A stretch of DNA of 64,000 bases from Chrysomallon squamiferum (Eukaryota > Mollusca > Gastropoda > Neomphalida > Peltospiridae): positions 35,508,522 through 35,572,521 of the forward strand of contig CM022665.1 in NCBI GenBank assembly GCA_012295275.1, given 5' to 3'. The notes below the pieces were generated by a model. It made no database searches. It saw only the letters and a program-made list of their open reading frames with translations, and was not told the DNA's origin. Of the stretch, positions 1 to 41,955 are shown one piece after another. The position numbers and the translations under genes were made by a program. Numbering within the stretch: the first letter of the stretch is position 1; the number at the start of each line of letters is the position of its first letter.

Positions 1-254
1 ATAGAGAAGATGCCGACTGGGCAATATCATGTTAATTATTTAAAATTCAAATGGATATTATCTTTCTTGCCGGTTTGTGAACGTGATTTGATTCTGTCTG
101 TATGTCATTCAGTCTCTTTAACCCTATCTTTCTCATTCTTTCTCAGTCTGTTTGTCTCTGTGTCTCCGTATCTCCAGCTGACTCTCTCTGTCGTCTTCCA
201 TATAATTTGAGTTTCGCTGTGTGTCAGGGGGTTAGCTATGGTGATAGTATAAAA

Positions 255-480
255 CAACACTAAGGATTGGTGACAGGATCTATACTTGATGACACACTTT
301 CTATTCTCAATGCCGCAGGCCTGGTTTGTCTGTGGGAATGTGCGTATAAAAGATCCCTTGCTGCTAATGGATAAAATAGCTGTGTAATGGTGGTAGCGAG
401 TTTCTTTTTTCACATCGTCATTTTGCTAACAGCCATTGTGTAACTGACACTTAATACTCTTTAATGTTAAAAGTAGTGAT
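255..480 (+). mobile_element. Molluscan SINE, partial copy
   Basis: Shares GCCTGGTTTGTCTGTGGGAA and GTATAAAAGATCCCTTGCTG with the SINE body, then GGTAGCGAGTTTCTTTTTTC. Head and tail are not clear. Confidence 0.65.
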
Positions 481-1371
481 ACGTGGCTGAACATATCTCT
501 TCCCTTTCCCTCGATACTGTCCCATGATACAATGCCGTATATTTTACTGTTTCGCTGGTCAGTTTTTTTTTGTTTTTTTTCCTTACTTCGTACAAATTTA
601 TCGTTTACAATGATTTCAATATAAGCCTTATTTGGCAGCGAGTAATTTTATTTGGCATTACTTATTCCATCTTAATTCCATCTTAATTACAACAATAACA
701 GTAACAACAAGAACAGACACACCATCTCGACGACTACCGCCACCACCACCACAACAACGATGACTATAAGAATGACAATGATGATGATGATGATATTAAT
801 AACATTAATTATAATAATTTGCTGTCTGCAATTTTTCTAAATAATAAATGAAGTAAAGATTTACTCTTTTAGATATGCTTCAGATTCGTGCGGTACAATT
901 TTACTTTTCTTTTACTTTTTTTAATCATCATCATCATTATTATTGTTGTTGTTTTTGTTGTTGCTGTTGTTTTTATTATTAATCTTGAAGTTATTATTTT
1001 GGTTGTTGCTATAATTATTATTACTTTTAACTTAATCAACTTTCACGTATCTTCTAACCTGCTGCTCTTTCTTTTCTTCTTCCTTTTATTTGTAGCTAAT
1101 GAAAAGATCGTGTAGTTCTAGTTATTGAGAATAAAATATGTAATGACGGGATGTATCAGGTTAACACAGAAAGACACTACAGGATTTATAGCTACATGCT
1201 GTTCATCGTCTTTCATATATATTATATATATTGTATTCTCTAAGTGTATTTTTCATCCGTGTTGGTTAGAATGTGCTGTTATTTGTGAACACTGATAAAT
1301 GAAATATATAGCTTTTAAAACACATCTAGGGCATTGACCAACTTGCGCGCGCGCGTGTGTGTTTTTGTCTG

Positions 1372-1536
<165 letters not shown>

Positions 1537-3988
1537 AACTAGATCAAGAATTTTCGAGAAGAGAGGTGTCATCATTATTATAAAATAACTTTCATGGTAC
1601 AATAAAAACAATTCACAGACAATTAAACGACTAAACCAAAATAACTGGAAACCTCCCAGTCTCTAATGTGAAAAGAACGAACGACCCTTTGTCCTTAACG
1701 GAGCATTCAATGACAGACAGTCGAAGATAATCGTCGAATATCAGTTTAACAAAAGACACAATAATTACCGTGCTAGGCCACTAGTCACAGTGAATGCATA
1801 TCCACACCGATAAGGCGTACCCGGTTTGAAACCGGTTTATCCACACTACACATGAAGAAACAGATACCGCATTCTGCTCAAAACTAATCTGGATTTAGAG
1901 TTATAATAATACAAATTATTTTACTGTAGATTCTTTCGTTATTAATTCATTTTAATTCGGTTGTTGTTGTTGTTATTATTACTTTTATTTCAAGGTAGGC
2001 AGCTCTATATGAAATTAATTGCTGTTGCTCGAAGGGAGAAACTCACTTTTTTACAATGGTGATATAATATTTTTCAAATGGGTATGTGCATGTGTGTGTG
2101 TGTGTGTGTGTGTGTGTTACCGTAATGATAAATACCTAATTAAACTGTGTATCTGAAATTTTATCAGTTATGGAGCACTGAATCTTAAAATGTTACTGGG
2201 GCCCTTCGCAGGCAACAACAAAATTTAGGCAACCACTGTTTTCTACTTCAGTGGACATCTTCAGAGACAAATTATAACAAATATAAAAATAAATAAATAA
2301 ATGCAAAAATTAAAAAAAAAAAAAAAAAAAAAAACCAAAAACAACAACAACAAAACAATTAACCACTGGATCTCTAAGGATTAAAATGTTGAAACAATGT
2401 GTACTAACGTCTCTTCTGGTGGCTCTCTTGGATTAGGGCTTTTCTTTCTTTCCTTGGAAGTACAGTTTCTAATTAACTTCTCTTCTTAACTTCACTGTGC
2501 ACATGAAATCTTAATACGATATCGTACGCGAAACCTAATACAGTTCTGTGTAAAACATGAAAACATGATAATTAAGAAGTAGCAAAACAAACGTCAGTTT
2601 ATTTAACCAGTGACATTTATCACCAGTGTTTGCTTCTCGACACCGTTAGTTTATCATATTAACATGTCTGGCCAGCTTTTTTCTTTCTTTGGAGTTTTTT
2701 TTACTTGAAATAATACTCGAACAATAGGTGCAAAAAGTCATCAACGACTGAATCATTGTTGTTCGTTAGAAATGCTCTTTCCCTTCTGTTGGATTTTTGT
2801 CTTTTCTTTGAATATCGACATAACATAAACATTAAATCTTGAATTAATTTCAACCCTAATATACAAATCTGTAAATGATATTTTAACGTATTATGTTAAA
2901 TTATTATGTCAAGCATTATCATTTTTTTTTACTTTCTCTTAGTTCACGAGATAGTTAAGCTTTGTCACCTACATTCCCAACAGTTATAATAACATATTCT
3001 AATTTCTTAGACGTCATAGGAGTTAGCTATTGTTTCTAAATATTTTAAATTACAAAAACATCCCTCATTCTCATAGAAGTGCTGCTAACAAGTTTACCGA
3101 ATGATAACATTACGATATTTTTCTTTTCGCTATTTTATTAGCCCTTAAACATCCACATAAACATTATATATTTTTATACTATTTATAATGTCTAAACATT
3201 TAGTCTGACAATCAAATTTATAATTTTGATCATGGAATGTGACACAATCAGCTCTTTCATATTCACTGGAAGTTTGTTATCTAATCTGATATATTATGCA
3301 TATAAAGTCGTTCTTCTGTTTATATATCTTCACTTTCACACAAAAACACACACACACCACACATACACACTTACGTACGTACGTACACAAATAAGCATAC
3401 ACATACATACTTACCCCTCTACCTACCTACCTACCTACATAAGCACATTAACAAAGGCATACAAATGTATGCAATGGTGGACCTACATTTTTCAGACCTG
3501 AAGCTTGAACTGCTATGGGCATCGGCATCTCCGACTTGGGTCTCTCTTGAATTAGGTGTCATCTAGTTTTATAATAGACCCGCCCCTGTATAAGTGTGCA
3601 GTACAAGAACAATAACTTCAGTTTTTATAATTTTTTTAATTTCAGATCATGTTTTATCAAACATTTTCAAAATGTGCTTGTGTTAGCACAACACATAAAT
3701 AAACACTGATTTTTATATTGACAGAAAGAAAAGACGACAGACTACTGTACAATCATCAAGTATTTTATTTGGCATATGATTATGAACATGAACTAAATAA
3801 ACGCTATACAAATGCTTTTGAGGAATATTGTTTTTGGCTGTTATCTATACAATTCAAACTAATTAATACTGGAAGAGGCACACATTAACTATAACAAATA
3901 GGAGAGATCTGAAGTAAACTAAAATAGATTTAACAAAAATAATACAAAATTATTAAACAATATTCCCTATCCCATAATTAATTAATTA

Positions 3989-3990
<2 letters not shown>

Positions 3991-4083
<93 letters not shown>
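3991..4083 (+). repeat. Compound AAT then TCA microsatellite
   Basis: About 60 bp of TAA followed by about 33 bp of TCA in register. Confidence 0.97.
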
Positions 4084-4084
<1 letters not shown>

Positions 4085-4103
4085 AATAATCTTCATAATT
4101 AAT

Positions 4104-4126
4104 AATACTGTTATTATAACAGTATT
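4104..4126. repeat. Perfect 11-bp inverted repeat
   Basis: AATACTGTTAT and ATAACAGTATT flank a single T, just after an AAT/TCA microsatellite. Its position suggests microsatellite-associated rearrangement rather than function. Confidence 0.7.
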
Positions 4127-5046
4127 AATTATAATAAGTGTTTTAAAAAATTATGATGATGAATAAAGGTGATGATGAGTATAATGCCGATAATAAATAT
4201 AATAATAACAATAATAATTATTATTATTGTATATCACTCATCAATCTTTGCAACATATTTCGTTTAATTCTGTTTAAATGTTAAAAATGGCATAGAAAAA
4301 AGAAGATCGTAAATAAAAAATAAAAACAAAATAAAAATAAAAAAGTGAATTACTAATTGAGATTAAGAGTAATATGCAATAAAAAGGGGGAAAAAAAAGG
4401 AAAATAAGTATACCTCCATCCAATAAATAAACAGTTAGTATCATGTGGGAATAAGAACAAGAAATTATAATAATAAAAATAAAATTTAATTAAGTATATG
4501 AAGATGTTACTGTCTGTGGTTTTCAAATGTGTTAAGTTAGACGATGCAGGGAACATTAATTTAGTGTTACGAAGTAAAGGTTATCAGTTGAGATATTTGA
4601 TTTATTAGACAATTTAAGTTATGGAAAAATATATCAAAAGAAGAAAAATTGTAGATCAATATATTAGTCATGAAAGAAATAAAACACTAGAGACAGTTTC
4701 TTTAAAATGTATTAAGAAATTTGATCGCCAAAAAAATTTAAAAAAAGAAAAAAATAAAGAAACCAACCCCCCCCCAAAAAAACAAAAAAAAAATTATTAT
4801 TATTTCGAAAACCGAAAATATCGGTAATTTTAGAAACCATAATTAATTTAGAAACTTTGCGATGAAAAGAAATGATTAAATTGTAATAAACTAATTTTTT
4901 TTTTCTTCATTTTTCAAAGAAATTTTGGATCTGTAATGCGTGCGGTTAAAGTAAATAAAGATAATTCATAAAATTTGTTTTGATAATGTTTACTTCCGTA
5001 AAAATATCTTTATCAATCGTAATTTTTTCTCTATGATCATTTCTAG

Positions 5047-5047
5047 A

Positions 5048-5109
<62 letters not shown>
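5047..5109 (+). repeat. AAT microsatellite
   Basis: Pure AAT array of about 21 units in the 3' flank. Confidence 0.97.
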
Positions 5110-5111
<2 letters not shown>

Positions 5112-7966
5112 TTAATTTAATATCTGGTTAATTCGCTTACTTGCGCATGTTTCCAGGATACATATTTTATAAATTTTGTAAATTAGGTGATTAACATACA
5201 ATGTTACATCATATTCGCTGTTCATAACAAAAATGCATGATCAGTTAAATACAGATCAATTTATAGAACGTACATAAAACTAACACTACCATCATGTCGC
5301 CTCTAAACTGATTATGCAACAAAAATCTAAACAGCTATTTGATTCATTCGGAACATCTCATTAGATTCATTTTTTTCATAAACATTTATAACCCCCAAAC
5401 ACAGATGGCACCCCCTTTTCAAAAATCTTTATTCCGCTGATGTATGAAGAAAAAGAAACAGAAGAAAAGCATCTCTAAGTGTCTGGTTACGAAAATTAAA
5501 AATAAATTTTTGTGAAGTTTTGAACTCTCTGTGTAATTAGTAAAGTAATTTATTTTCCAAAAACTGCCTAAGTGAATCAGAAATATCATTATTATTTATT
5601 TAATGCAAAGATTTAAAATAATGTTTTTGATGGACTGGTCCTCATCGATAAAATGAACTAATACCCTAAAATCTCGAATATTCTCGTTATATGCGTTGCA
5701 TTATTTTTTTTTCAACGGACTTAAACGAGGTGTTCCGAATGCTATCTGAATTTGTCAAACTTTCCGATGAAACAACAGGTAAATTACTGAATTTCGATGA
5801 TTTAGTAACCTGCATTTAAATTTATGAATATAATTCAAATGACAAATTTGTACAAACAATCATATCAGATCGTTTTAACAATAATAAAACACTTTTTCTT
5901 CAATGACGACATGTGCACATAAAAAGTAAAGATGACTGAAGTAATTAAAATCATAATATATGATTCTATATACATAATTTTTTAAAAAACATCATTTATT
6001 GTTATAATTTATAAAATATGAATATTAAATCTTTAGTGCCTTTTGTGAGCAGTATGATTGTTTCTATAATAATGGTCATTTAATGTCTTTCGTTTCGGCT
6101 GGATTTTAGACTTGTAAAAAAAGAAGTATTTACTGATAATGTTGCACACCAGTGTTCCCATTTTACATGCCAAATAAACAAGCCATAAAAAGTGACACTA
6201 AGCAAGTGAAAATTGCATTCATTAATACACAATGTATATTTACAGTGTAAATGGAATAAAAATTAAAACAGAAGAAGTGAAAATTAAATATATTGAATAT
6301 ATCGTACAGATTTCTACGAACTTACTCTTTATATTAGCAAAGTTAAACTGACAAAAAAGAGATATTCTGATTGTACTTTCGAAGACTGATTTTTTGTTTG
6401 ACTGGAAGCCCACGTACTTTAAACTCAAATACACTATAATGTTATTAGAATTACCAGCAGCAATAAAACATATAAAATAAGCCAACAGCTGAAAAGAGAC
6501 TCAGTTAATGTTCATAGTCACAGAATACAAATCAAAATAACACGCCTCGTTATTTAAATGATGTTTTTAAAATACTTTTTATACAAGACACATAACAAAC
6601 GTGTCATAACTCTAATGGGATAAAGTACAGTGACGCTGAGTAGTTGCCAGCACTGAAACAGTGAACGGTTTCTATAAAATATATAAAAACATTCATCAAT
6701 GGGTTATAGATAATGTAATAGATATCCGATTTATAACTCCAATGTCAAAATGTACAAATACTTTAATTGGACATTAATTTATTACAGTTGTAAGTTTCAC
6801 AAAATGGACCCTTACTTTAGTCAAAACGACACGTTTTAACCAATTTTTATTTGATCTAAATTATCATTTCTTTTATTAATTGATAAAGTTTATAAAACAA
6901 TGTTCTTTTAAACTCTTTATGAAATTTATTTAAAAAAAAAAAATATTTCCAATTACAGAACTTTATTTTAAAACTTGAAACATTATAAAAACCATTAAAA
7001 TAATTTATACTTTGTTTAATTCAGTCATGTAAATATTATTTAACTACGCAGACTACAAAACCTGTACATCAAATAACTGAACCATAATGAAAATTGAGGA
7101 GGAACATTTTAATTATTTAGATGTATCTGAGTCATACGCTTATTTAGTAAGGATTCTTTGAAGAGAAAAAAACAATAACCAAGCAAACAGACAAATTAAG
7201 TGAAGCAGTTATGAACATAACGCACACACACACTCACACACTTAGATAAATCGTTGAAACGTAAGAAAATAGACAATATACATTTTATTTTAAAACAAAG
7301 GTAAACAAACTAAAACATACAAAAATTCTAATTTTACTGAACCACAAAACGTGACTCTGCACTGATGAAAAACGGGAGCACAAACTGTACACAATATTGA
7401 AACTAACCATCGAAGAATTAGAAAACAAACAATTTGAAGTTCATCAATATGGAAAGGGTATTTACAACATACATTTTTTTTTTCTCAGTTAGCATAAATT
7501 TGCATCATACATCTGAAAACAATAATACGAGACAAAACAAGATCAAGTAAAAGAAAATAAACAACAGAAAATGTTATCAGGCACATATCTTACTAACCAA
7601 CAAAATCAACCAAGTAAAATTACTCCGCTCGTATTTTCTAAATACATGGTAAAGGAGATGATCACAATGGCTGTTAATTTTTTTTCTAAAAAGAAATACA
7701 CCAGCCTCGTTTTTGGCGTCGTAGTACGTCAAAAACATACGATTGGATCAGACTTACTAAATGAAGTCATTTGATTGGTTTGCTTAAGGCACTTTTTATT
7801 TTAGAGAGAAGCAGATTTCAGCATCTCATGAGATCTGTTCCACCGTCACAACAATTTTAACTGCACCAAAAATTAAAAAAAAACAAAACAAACTCTTTAG
7901 CACATCTTGTATTCCTTGGATGGAGTTCACATACTTGTTCCATTCACTGACATTTTTTTTACGTTA

Positions 7967-7972
7967 TTTATT
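7967..7972 (-). terminator. Candidate polyadenylation signal AATAAA
   Basis: AATAAA on the transcript strand lies about 48 nt after the stop codon. A second copy is at 7795-7800, which would give a longer 3'UTR. In DNA this AT-rich the hexamer is common by chance, so neither can be picked without transcript data. Confidence 0.3.
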
Positions 7973-8019
7973 TAAAAGTAGGTACATTTGGGGGGTGGGG
8001 CTGATCAAGAGTTGTGTTG

Positions 8020-35576
<27,557 letters not shown>

Positions 35577-35694
35577 ACCGATAATAGCCGAATAATCACC
35601 AAATCACTTTTATGAGTTCCGATATAACTACTGTAAGCCAGATCGTATGTTTCTGATTTTACTCAATCGTCACATGTTTTTAAGGATAATCAGT
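35577..35694 (-). other. 5'UTR part of the exon holding the start codon
   Basis: Upstream of the ATG the transcript strand runs 118 nt to a strong splice acceptor: CAG preceded by a nearly pure pyrimidine tract at 35695-35725. This predicts that exon 1 is preceded by at least one noncoding exon further up (higher coordinates). The leader holds only one upstream ATG, followed at once by TGA, and an in-frame stop ten codons before the real start. Extent inferred from splice signals only. Confidence 0.6.
35670..35675 (-). promoter_or_regulatory. Start-stop minimal uORF in the predicted 5' leader
   Basis: ATG followed immediately by TGA lies 94 nt before the true start codon on the transcript strand. 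The context is AAAAACATGTGA, with an adenine at -3, favourable for initiation. Start-stop elements are known to stall ribosomes and lower downstream initiation. A role here is inferred and depends on the 35694 acceptor being used. Confidence 0.45.
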
Positions 35695-36711
35695 CTGAAA
35701 AAAACAAAGAAAAGTGAAATTGAAGAAATTTATTATAAATAAATCAAACCATAAATAAAATAAATGAATATTTGTATTTTCAATATAATTCAAGAAATTA
35801 CTAGATGTTTCAGAAAGTGAATATAAATCAGACTTTCTAACATCTATACGTCATCAGTATGATTTGTATTATTTAAAAATTATTGTTTTTTATAGAACCA
35901 TTAGTAAGAATGATAAAATAACGATGCACATACATAAATATGTACGTACATTTTACATACACACATACATTAAATAAATAAATAAATACCTGGTGATAAC
36001 GATTGCAAAATCTATGAGCTAAACTGAGAATCGCTTCTGTGCACTGTTATATATGCATAAAGTGATAAACAGGTATTATATGCGATACATAAGCCATGAA
36101 ATTCGTTTGTTATTCTACCAATCTGAAATCTGCGAACATGTTCGCGTCATTCACTCAAATGGAACTTTTCAACACGTTTATACTTACCAATATTCAATAT
36201 TTCAACTAACCAAGTATTCCACGACATGACATATTTAACATGAACCATTCACATAATAATTTACATCAAACTACAGCACAAAATTTTATCCATTTCGTCG
36301 AATGATAAGAACGTTAATTTACCGATATAATTAACAGACTAATATCCTACACATACTGACAATATATATCATCGTTATTTTAATATATTTTTATTTATTT
36401 AGATTGGGTTGAAATGGTCAATGCTTCACGTTAAATAGCGCGTTTACTATAATTATACCACGCTTGAATGAGCTATTAAAAGCACCAGTATTAAACAACA
36501 GATAATGTATGTGGTTTAATAACGCAGCCAACAGCTGTTTAAGTATAACAACAGGCGGAAACAACCAGTAAGGAGCATGAATAAACTGCCAGCAGTGTTT
36601 TGATCAAGACAGCTCTGCCCTAATTCGTGATAAATAATATAATTATTAATTTACAAATAATTCTTGCAAGCTTGTTTTTTTGTTAAATTATTATATATCT
36701 ATCTATATATA

Positions 36712-36717
<6 letters not shown>

Positions 36718-36747
<30 letters not shown>

Positions 36748-36791
36748 TGTATGTATGTATGTATGTATGTATGTATGTATGTATGTATGTA
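36718..36791 (+). repeat. TATG tetranucleotide microsatellite
   Basis: About 18 TATG units, preceded by an AT run and followed by an ACAT-type mirror stretch. Confidence 0.97.
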
Positions 36792-38419
36792 TATGTACAC
36801 ATACATACACAAACATACATATATACAAAGGCAACATTTTTTTCTCTATTAAATCACTGAAGGTGAACTTTCTGATATCAGGTAGTTTTTATTATTATTG
36901 TTGTCATGATAATTTTTATTTATAAAACTGATCTAAGCCAGTCTTATAAATTTTTGAACATTAACTTGAATAAAACAAGGATAAAATACTCTTTATAATG
37001 AAACAATTAAATTTACTAAGATTTCAACTGCATGCTTATAGCACGTGACATGTGTTATTTTCATCTTAATACGAAATCAGTGGTTAGTATGTGTATGTGT
37101 GTGCGTATGTGTGTGGATTTAAATAATAATAATAATAATATTACGGAAAAAACAAATCGTATAAAAATGAAAGAAACGATGCATTATTAGCCTGTTTCTA
37201 TTGTTAGAACATACATACGTTTCTTCACACTGAATAATTGACAGCACATTTACAAATGGCGCAAATAATATACTTGTACGTAAGTTACAAACAAAAAATA
37301 ATATAATAAATAGTATACAAATCTGTATAAAATTCCTCAAATGAATGTATGAAACGAATTCTTACCTCTCTCGTAACTAAAATAATCACTACAGAATAGT
37401 TTTAAGCGTAGCGTCCATTAACGAATACTTCTTAACTAACAAACAATCCAGGGGGAATTTCAAACTCTTTGTGCTTAATTTTCATAACATTACTTCAAAA
37501 CACATCTTCACACTGAAAGTATTTTTGTGGTTAACAACGACTATCCGCTGTGACACAGTAGCGGAGGACGCAAGAATCCCGTTAAAGGTCACAAGAAGCC
37601 CAAAGCAGCGGTGTGTGGTGAAACAAAGGTGAAGTGCCAAAGATACAAAGCACGGGGAAAATGTTCTGATAGTCTGAAAAGACGCCAAGGGCTGGCACAA
37701 AGTGAGTCGACGTACGTAACGCCTTTTTGATACAGGCGAAGAAAAGCTCGAAGAAGAAGAAGACAAAGTATAATAATTACGTATGGCGCATCGGGTATTG
37801 GACATGGGGTTTAGATTAGTTGTGTCTCTTATATCTGCAGCGGTTCTTTAGGTCTTGAGAATTGCCTTTTAGTAAAATAAATAAAGAAAAAGAAGAAGAA
37901 AGAAAACGTCCAGAGTAAAGCTATTACTGTAATAAAGGTCAATTTATTTATTATCATATTTTTAGTTGCTAACATATTAAAAACTGAACAGTATGTGTAT
38001 ATGTATATATCTGTATTTGTGTTCTCTGTGAGACAGAAGGTAAACAGATATACAGATATAGATAGGTATACATACAGATGCAGATACAGATAGACAGATA
38101 GAAAGATAGAAGGATATATAAATATATATTCAGAGAGAGAAGAAGAAGAAGAGAGAGAGATGGAATCAGACAGACAGACATAAAGAAATATCGGAATGGA
38201 CTGGTAAAGGAAATTTGTATTAATGTTTTTCTTATACACATATAATATGAAGTAATTTCCCGTTGTCTTTGTTCACTAACACGATTAATAAAACAGTTAT
38301 TCTTGTACGCTTACGAAGTAGGCGACGCAGCACACACAGCTCGTAAAACAATAAACTGGAACCAACATGCCACGACTTTACAAGAAATCACATGTCTGGA
38401 AATAATACCGTACTTGAAT

Positions 38420-38515
38420 GAATGTTTTACTCACGGGAACCGAACCCATGCGGCACTGTCATGCCCTCCTGCAGCGCGCCTCAGTACACTGCCCGCTCCT
38501 ATAATTACACAGCGC
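38420..38515 (-). mobile_element. tRNA-like sequence, probable SINE head
   Basis: On the minus strand GGGTTCGGTTCCCGTG forms a good T-arm (5-bp stem, 7-base TTCGGTT loop) and matches a Pol III B box. An A-box-like TACTGAGGCGCGCTGCAGG lies about 40 bp upstream. The acceptor ends do not pair, so this is not an intact tRNA. It differs from the other SINE here. The same bases contain a splice-donor-like CCC-GTGAGT, so a 5' noncoding exon is an alternative reading. Confidence 0.45.
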
Positions 38516-39562
38516 GAACAGTAAGGTGCTATTTCCAAACTATAATACCTCACGACTGCAGTAATACACAGACACTACATTTATATGGGTTATTATTCAT
38601 TTAGAGGGGTTAACAAACAGAGCAGTTAGGTGCTAAGTGCTTAGTTTAGCTTATGTCTATTGTTAAGCTATGCGTAATTGTTTGGCGTTTTAATATAAAG
38701 CGTTGAACCTCTGATTATATATTTTGCTATTGACAGAAGAAAAAAGCTTAAGAAAGTTTCAAAAGTATGGAGCGCCAAATTTAATTAATTCAAGAAAATT
38801 AACTGTGATACATATATAGTATCGACTTATTTAAAAATACTAATAAAATAAAATAAAACAAAATAAATAAATAAATAAATAATAAGAAAAATGGAAAAAA
38901 GTAAAGTGAAATCGAAATGATATATTTTCTTTTTTGCTGAAACCAATTTATAACTTCGGAGATATTTTTGGATAAGAATGACACAAAACTTAAGGGTATT
39001 GAAGAAAAAAAGACGTTAATATGTCGAAATAAAGAAGAACATTTTCGGATAAATGTTACATTTCTTTACTTTAGAAATTGACTAATATTTCATGATTTCA
39101 GGAATACTTTGTCTTCTTATCTTGGATTTAGTTTCTGCTTATCAGGGAAGAATAATGTCTTTCAAATATCGCAGTATCATTCAGTTACTGAAACGGCACA
39201 CCATACATTTATTATTGTTATTAATTTTTAAATATACTATTTTCTATTCAGCTATTCATATATCAGTTGGTATATCGAATTGCCAGCGGGTTATAATTTG
39301 TGTTTATCTTTCATTTCCAGTATATCTGTGTAAAATAAACAATTCTTGAAAAGACTAATGCATCACGAATTCGTAATCACATAACAACTCAGCAGTGGGC
39401 ATTACACGCCAAGCTATCTTTTTCACTTATGAAATACACATTCAAAATCTTTGTCAGTTTAATAATATAGTGAGTGAATCCTTAGAATTATTTAACAAGT
39501 TTTTGAAAATTATAACGTCTGATTTTTTTGGTCTTTCTCTGTCAGTCATAAATACATACACA

Positions 39563-39564
<2 letters not shown>

Positions 39565-39620
<56 letters not shown>
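39565..39620 (+). repeat. AAT microsatellite
   Basis: Pure AAT array of about 18 units in the upstream region. Confidence 0.97.
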
Positions 39621-39623
<3 letters not shown>

Positions 39624-41919
39624 TGATAATCTTTATTAAAAAAAGGACAAATATCTAACAAACTAATATCTATCTATATTTTTCATTTCCATTTTATACA
39701 AACGAGAATGGTAATTACTTTCATGACAAAAAGGCACATTTTATAGGATTTTAGCAGTATTTCATTATTTTTCGTTATTTGTTTCAGAAGAAATTTGTTC
39801 TTTGGCAATTTGTAATCAGAATATGTATTTAGAAAGTAGTATTCAGTCTTGAATGGAAGTTTGACATTTATTAACGTAAATTACAGCAAAGGGAATGCAT
39901 GGCCTGAACGAATCGATGATACATGATTCAAAGTAAAATAAAGAGGCTGAATAAATATAGGTTAAATTTATCGAAAAACATCCTTCTTTGTATGACAATA
40001 TCATTACTATTACTAATACTGTGCTATTACTGTTACTACTGCTACTACTGTCACTATTACTACTAATGATAATAGTAAAAGGAACAAGATGTGACTAAGT
40101 AGCCACTGCGTCACTTCAAGTGTTGAAATTTACGAAATCAGTTTGCTTTTTCGTGTATAATTATTGTATAATTGTGATATATAGCAACTTTTATACCATT
40201 GTCCTTCTGTGTGAACGTTATACACTGAAATACATTCCATGCTTTGTCAGAATGAACAACAATAATAATTCAAAAATATTCATTAAGTTCTGTTATTATT
40301 TGCTTAGTCCTTAATTACCAAAAAGACATGGACGTTTCTTTCATTCATCAGCTTTCCCGGTCAGCAATATTTTTCGGATGGAAACTGAAGTAAATCGTAC
40401 GATCACCTGACATGGTTGTTAAAGTTGATATGTTTAGTTGATAGTGGACAGACAGTATAAGAATAAGAGACAAGATAAAAGAGTAGAAGATAAGAAATCA
40501 AGAAAAAGTGACGTGGAGTCTTTACATGGAAGAACGTGAGGTAGAAGATTCCTGTTACTGTTGTACCTACCAGCATTAAGCCGTAACTGTTTTAAAACTC
40601 AAGAGTTAGTATGCGATTTGTGTTTCCATTAGTTTATAAACACTTTAATTTTATTCTTTTAAAGATTATGTAAATGTTAAATTTTTAACTACACGACAGC
40701 TGGATCCTGTGTTGTAAGAATGAAAAATTGTATAAAATTGGATTGAAAATACAGTCACGATACAAACCACTCTGATGGAACTATTTTAATAACAATAGAA
40801 ATAATTTGTTGGATGATATTAAGTTGGCTCTGTGTATTCATTCTGACAAAGTAATAAATATTCTATACTACATAATACACTAATATAAGGAAACAAGAAT
40901 AAAGGTGGCGCCACTGTACCGATTGCACGACCAATTGTATTAGATACAAATGATCTTTAAATGCAGTTTCTCACAGTTTAGAAAATATATATCATGCCAC
41001 TAGGAAGACACAACGAAAGAGAAATAGAAAAACTCAGCATAATCAAGAGAAAAAAGAAAAAGAAGAAAATAAAGCAATTAAATTGACCTACAATTAGATC
41101 TGCGAATTCTTCAGGTATAATCCCACGTTCAGTGTCGCGTCTATTGCTAAATTGTTAGCGAATCCCAAGAAAACATGCTTCTTTTGTCAAATTTACTAAA
41201 TCCCCTTTTTTTGTGTTGTAACTTCAAACACGTGTTCCACTTGTCCAATCACACCGAGGAAAGTCAGACAGATCCTAATGAAGCAAAATTTCTAAACTGT
41301 TTGAAATTCAGAACGAGTTGGTTCGCTTACATAAAGTGAAAATTGTATAATTACATTTTTACAATTAAGTTTAGTCTGGTGAAATTTCTTAAGCTGAAGA
41401 TTACCAAGGATTTGTTAACTCTCTCACGTCTCTTGCGATTTGAAATTACTTCAAAGTCGCAACGAAATCTTCTTTAGAAAAAAAAAAAAAGGAGACATTC
41501 TTGAAATTCTAAAGGTCAGGCTCAAGTTTAAAATTCTGAGTGTAAGTTCCCTTGAGGTTAGAAGAAATCTATGTTTAGTTACAGTTCTGAAAAAAAGAGA
41601 AAAAAAAGCAATAAAATGTCGTTTAATCAGTGGCAATCAGATGCTAAAACATATGAGTACCATGACACTTATTCAATGAATCTTGAAAAGGAAACCTAGT
41701 GCCACCAGAACAAGTATAATACGCTGAACGGTGTCTAGAGAAAAGAGTTTTATAGGTTTCATGTCTTGTATAACAGTCTGGTTGTTTAGTTGTTTTCAAA
41801 ACAATTTCCTGTTAGAGGATTAGATTAGACACAAAGAAATCATTTAAGCACAACGAATACGTAATTTTTGGCCAAGGTATTTAATGTTAAACTTGAAATA
41901 TATGCTTTGATTAAAATAA

Positions 41920-41955
<36 letters not shown>

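Noticed and set aside
1795-1855. CCGGTTTGAAACCGG palindrome between two TATCCACAC copies
   Set aside because: Intriguing, but could be a decayed B box or chance; no second copy seen in the window.
38420-38515. Functional tRNA gene
   Set aside because: T-arm is good but the acceptor stem does not pair and the anticodon arm is not recognisable.
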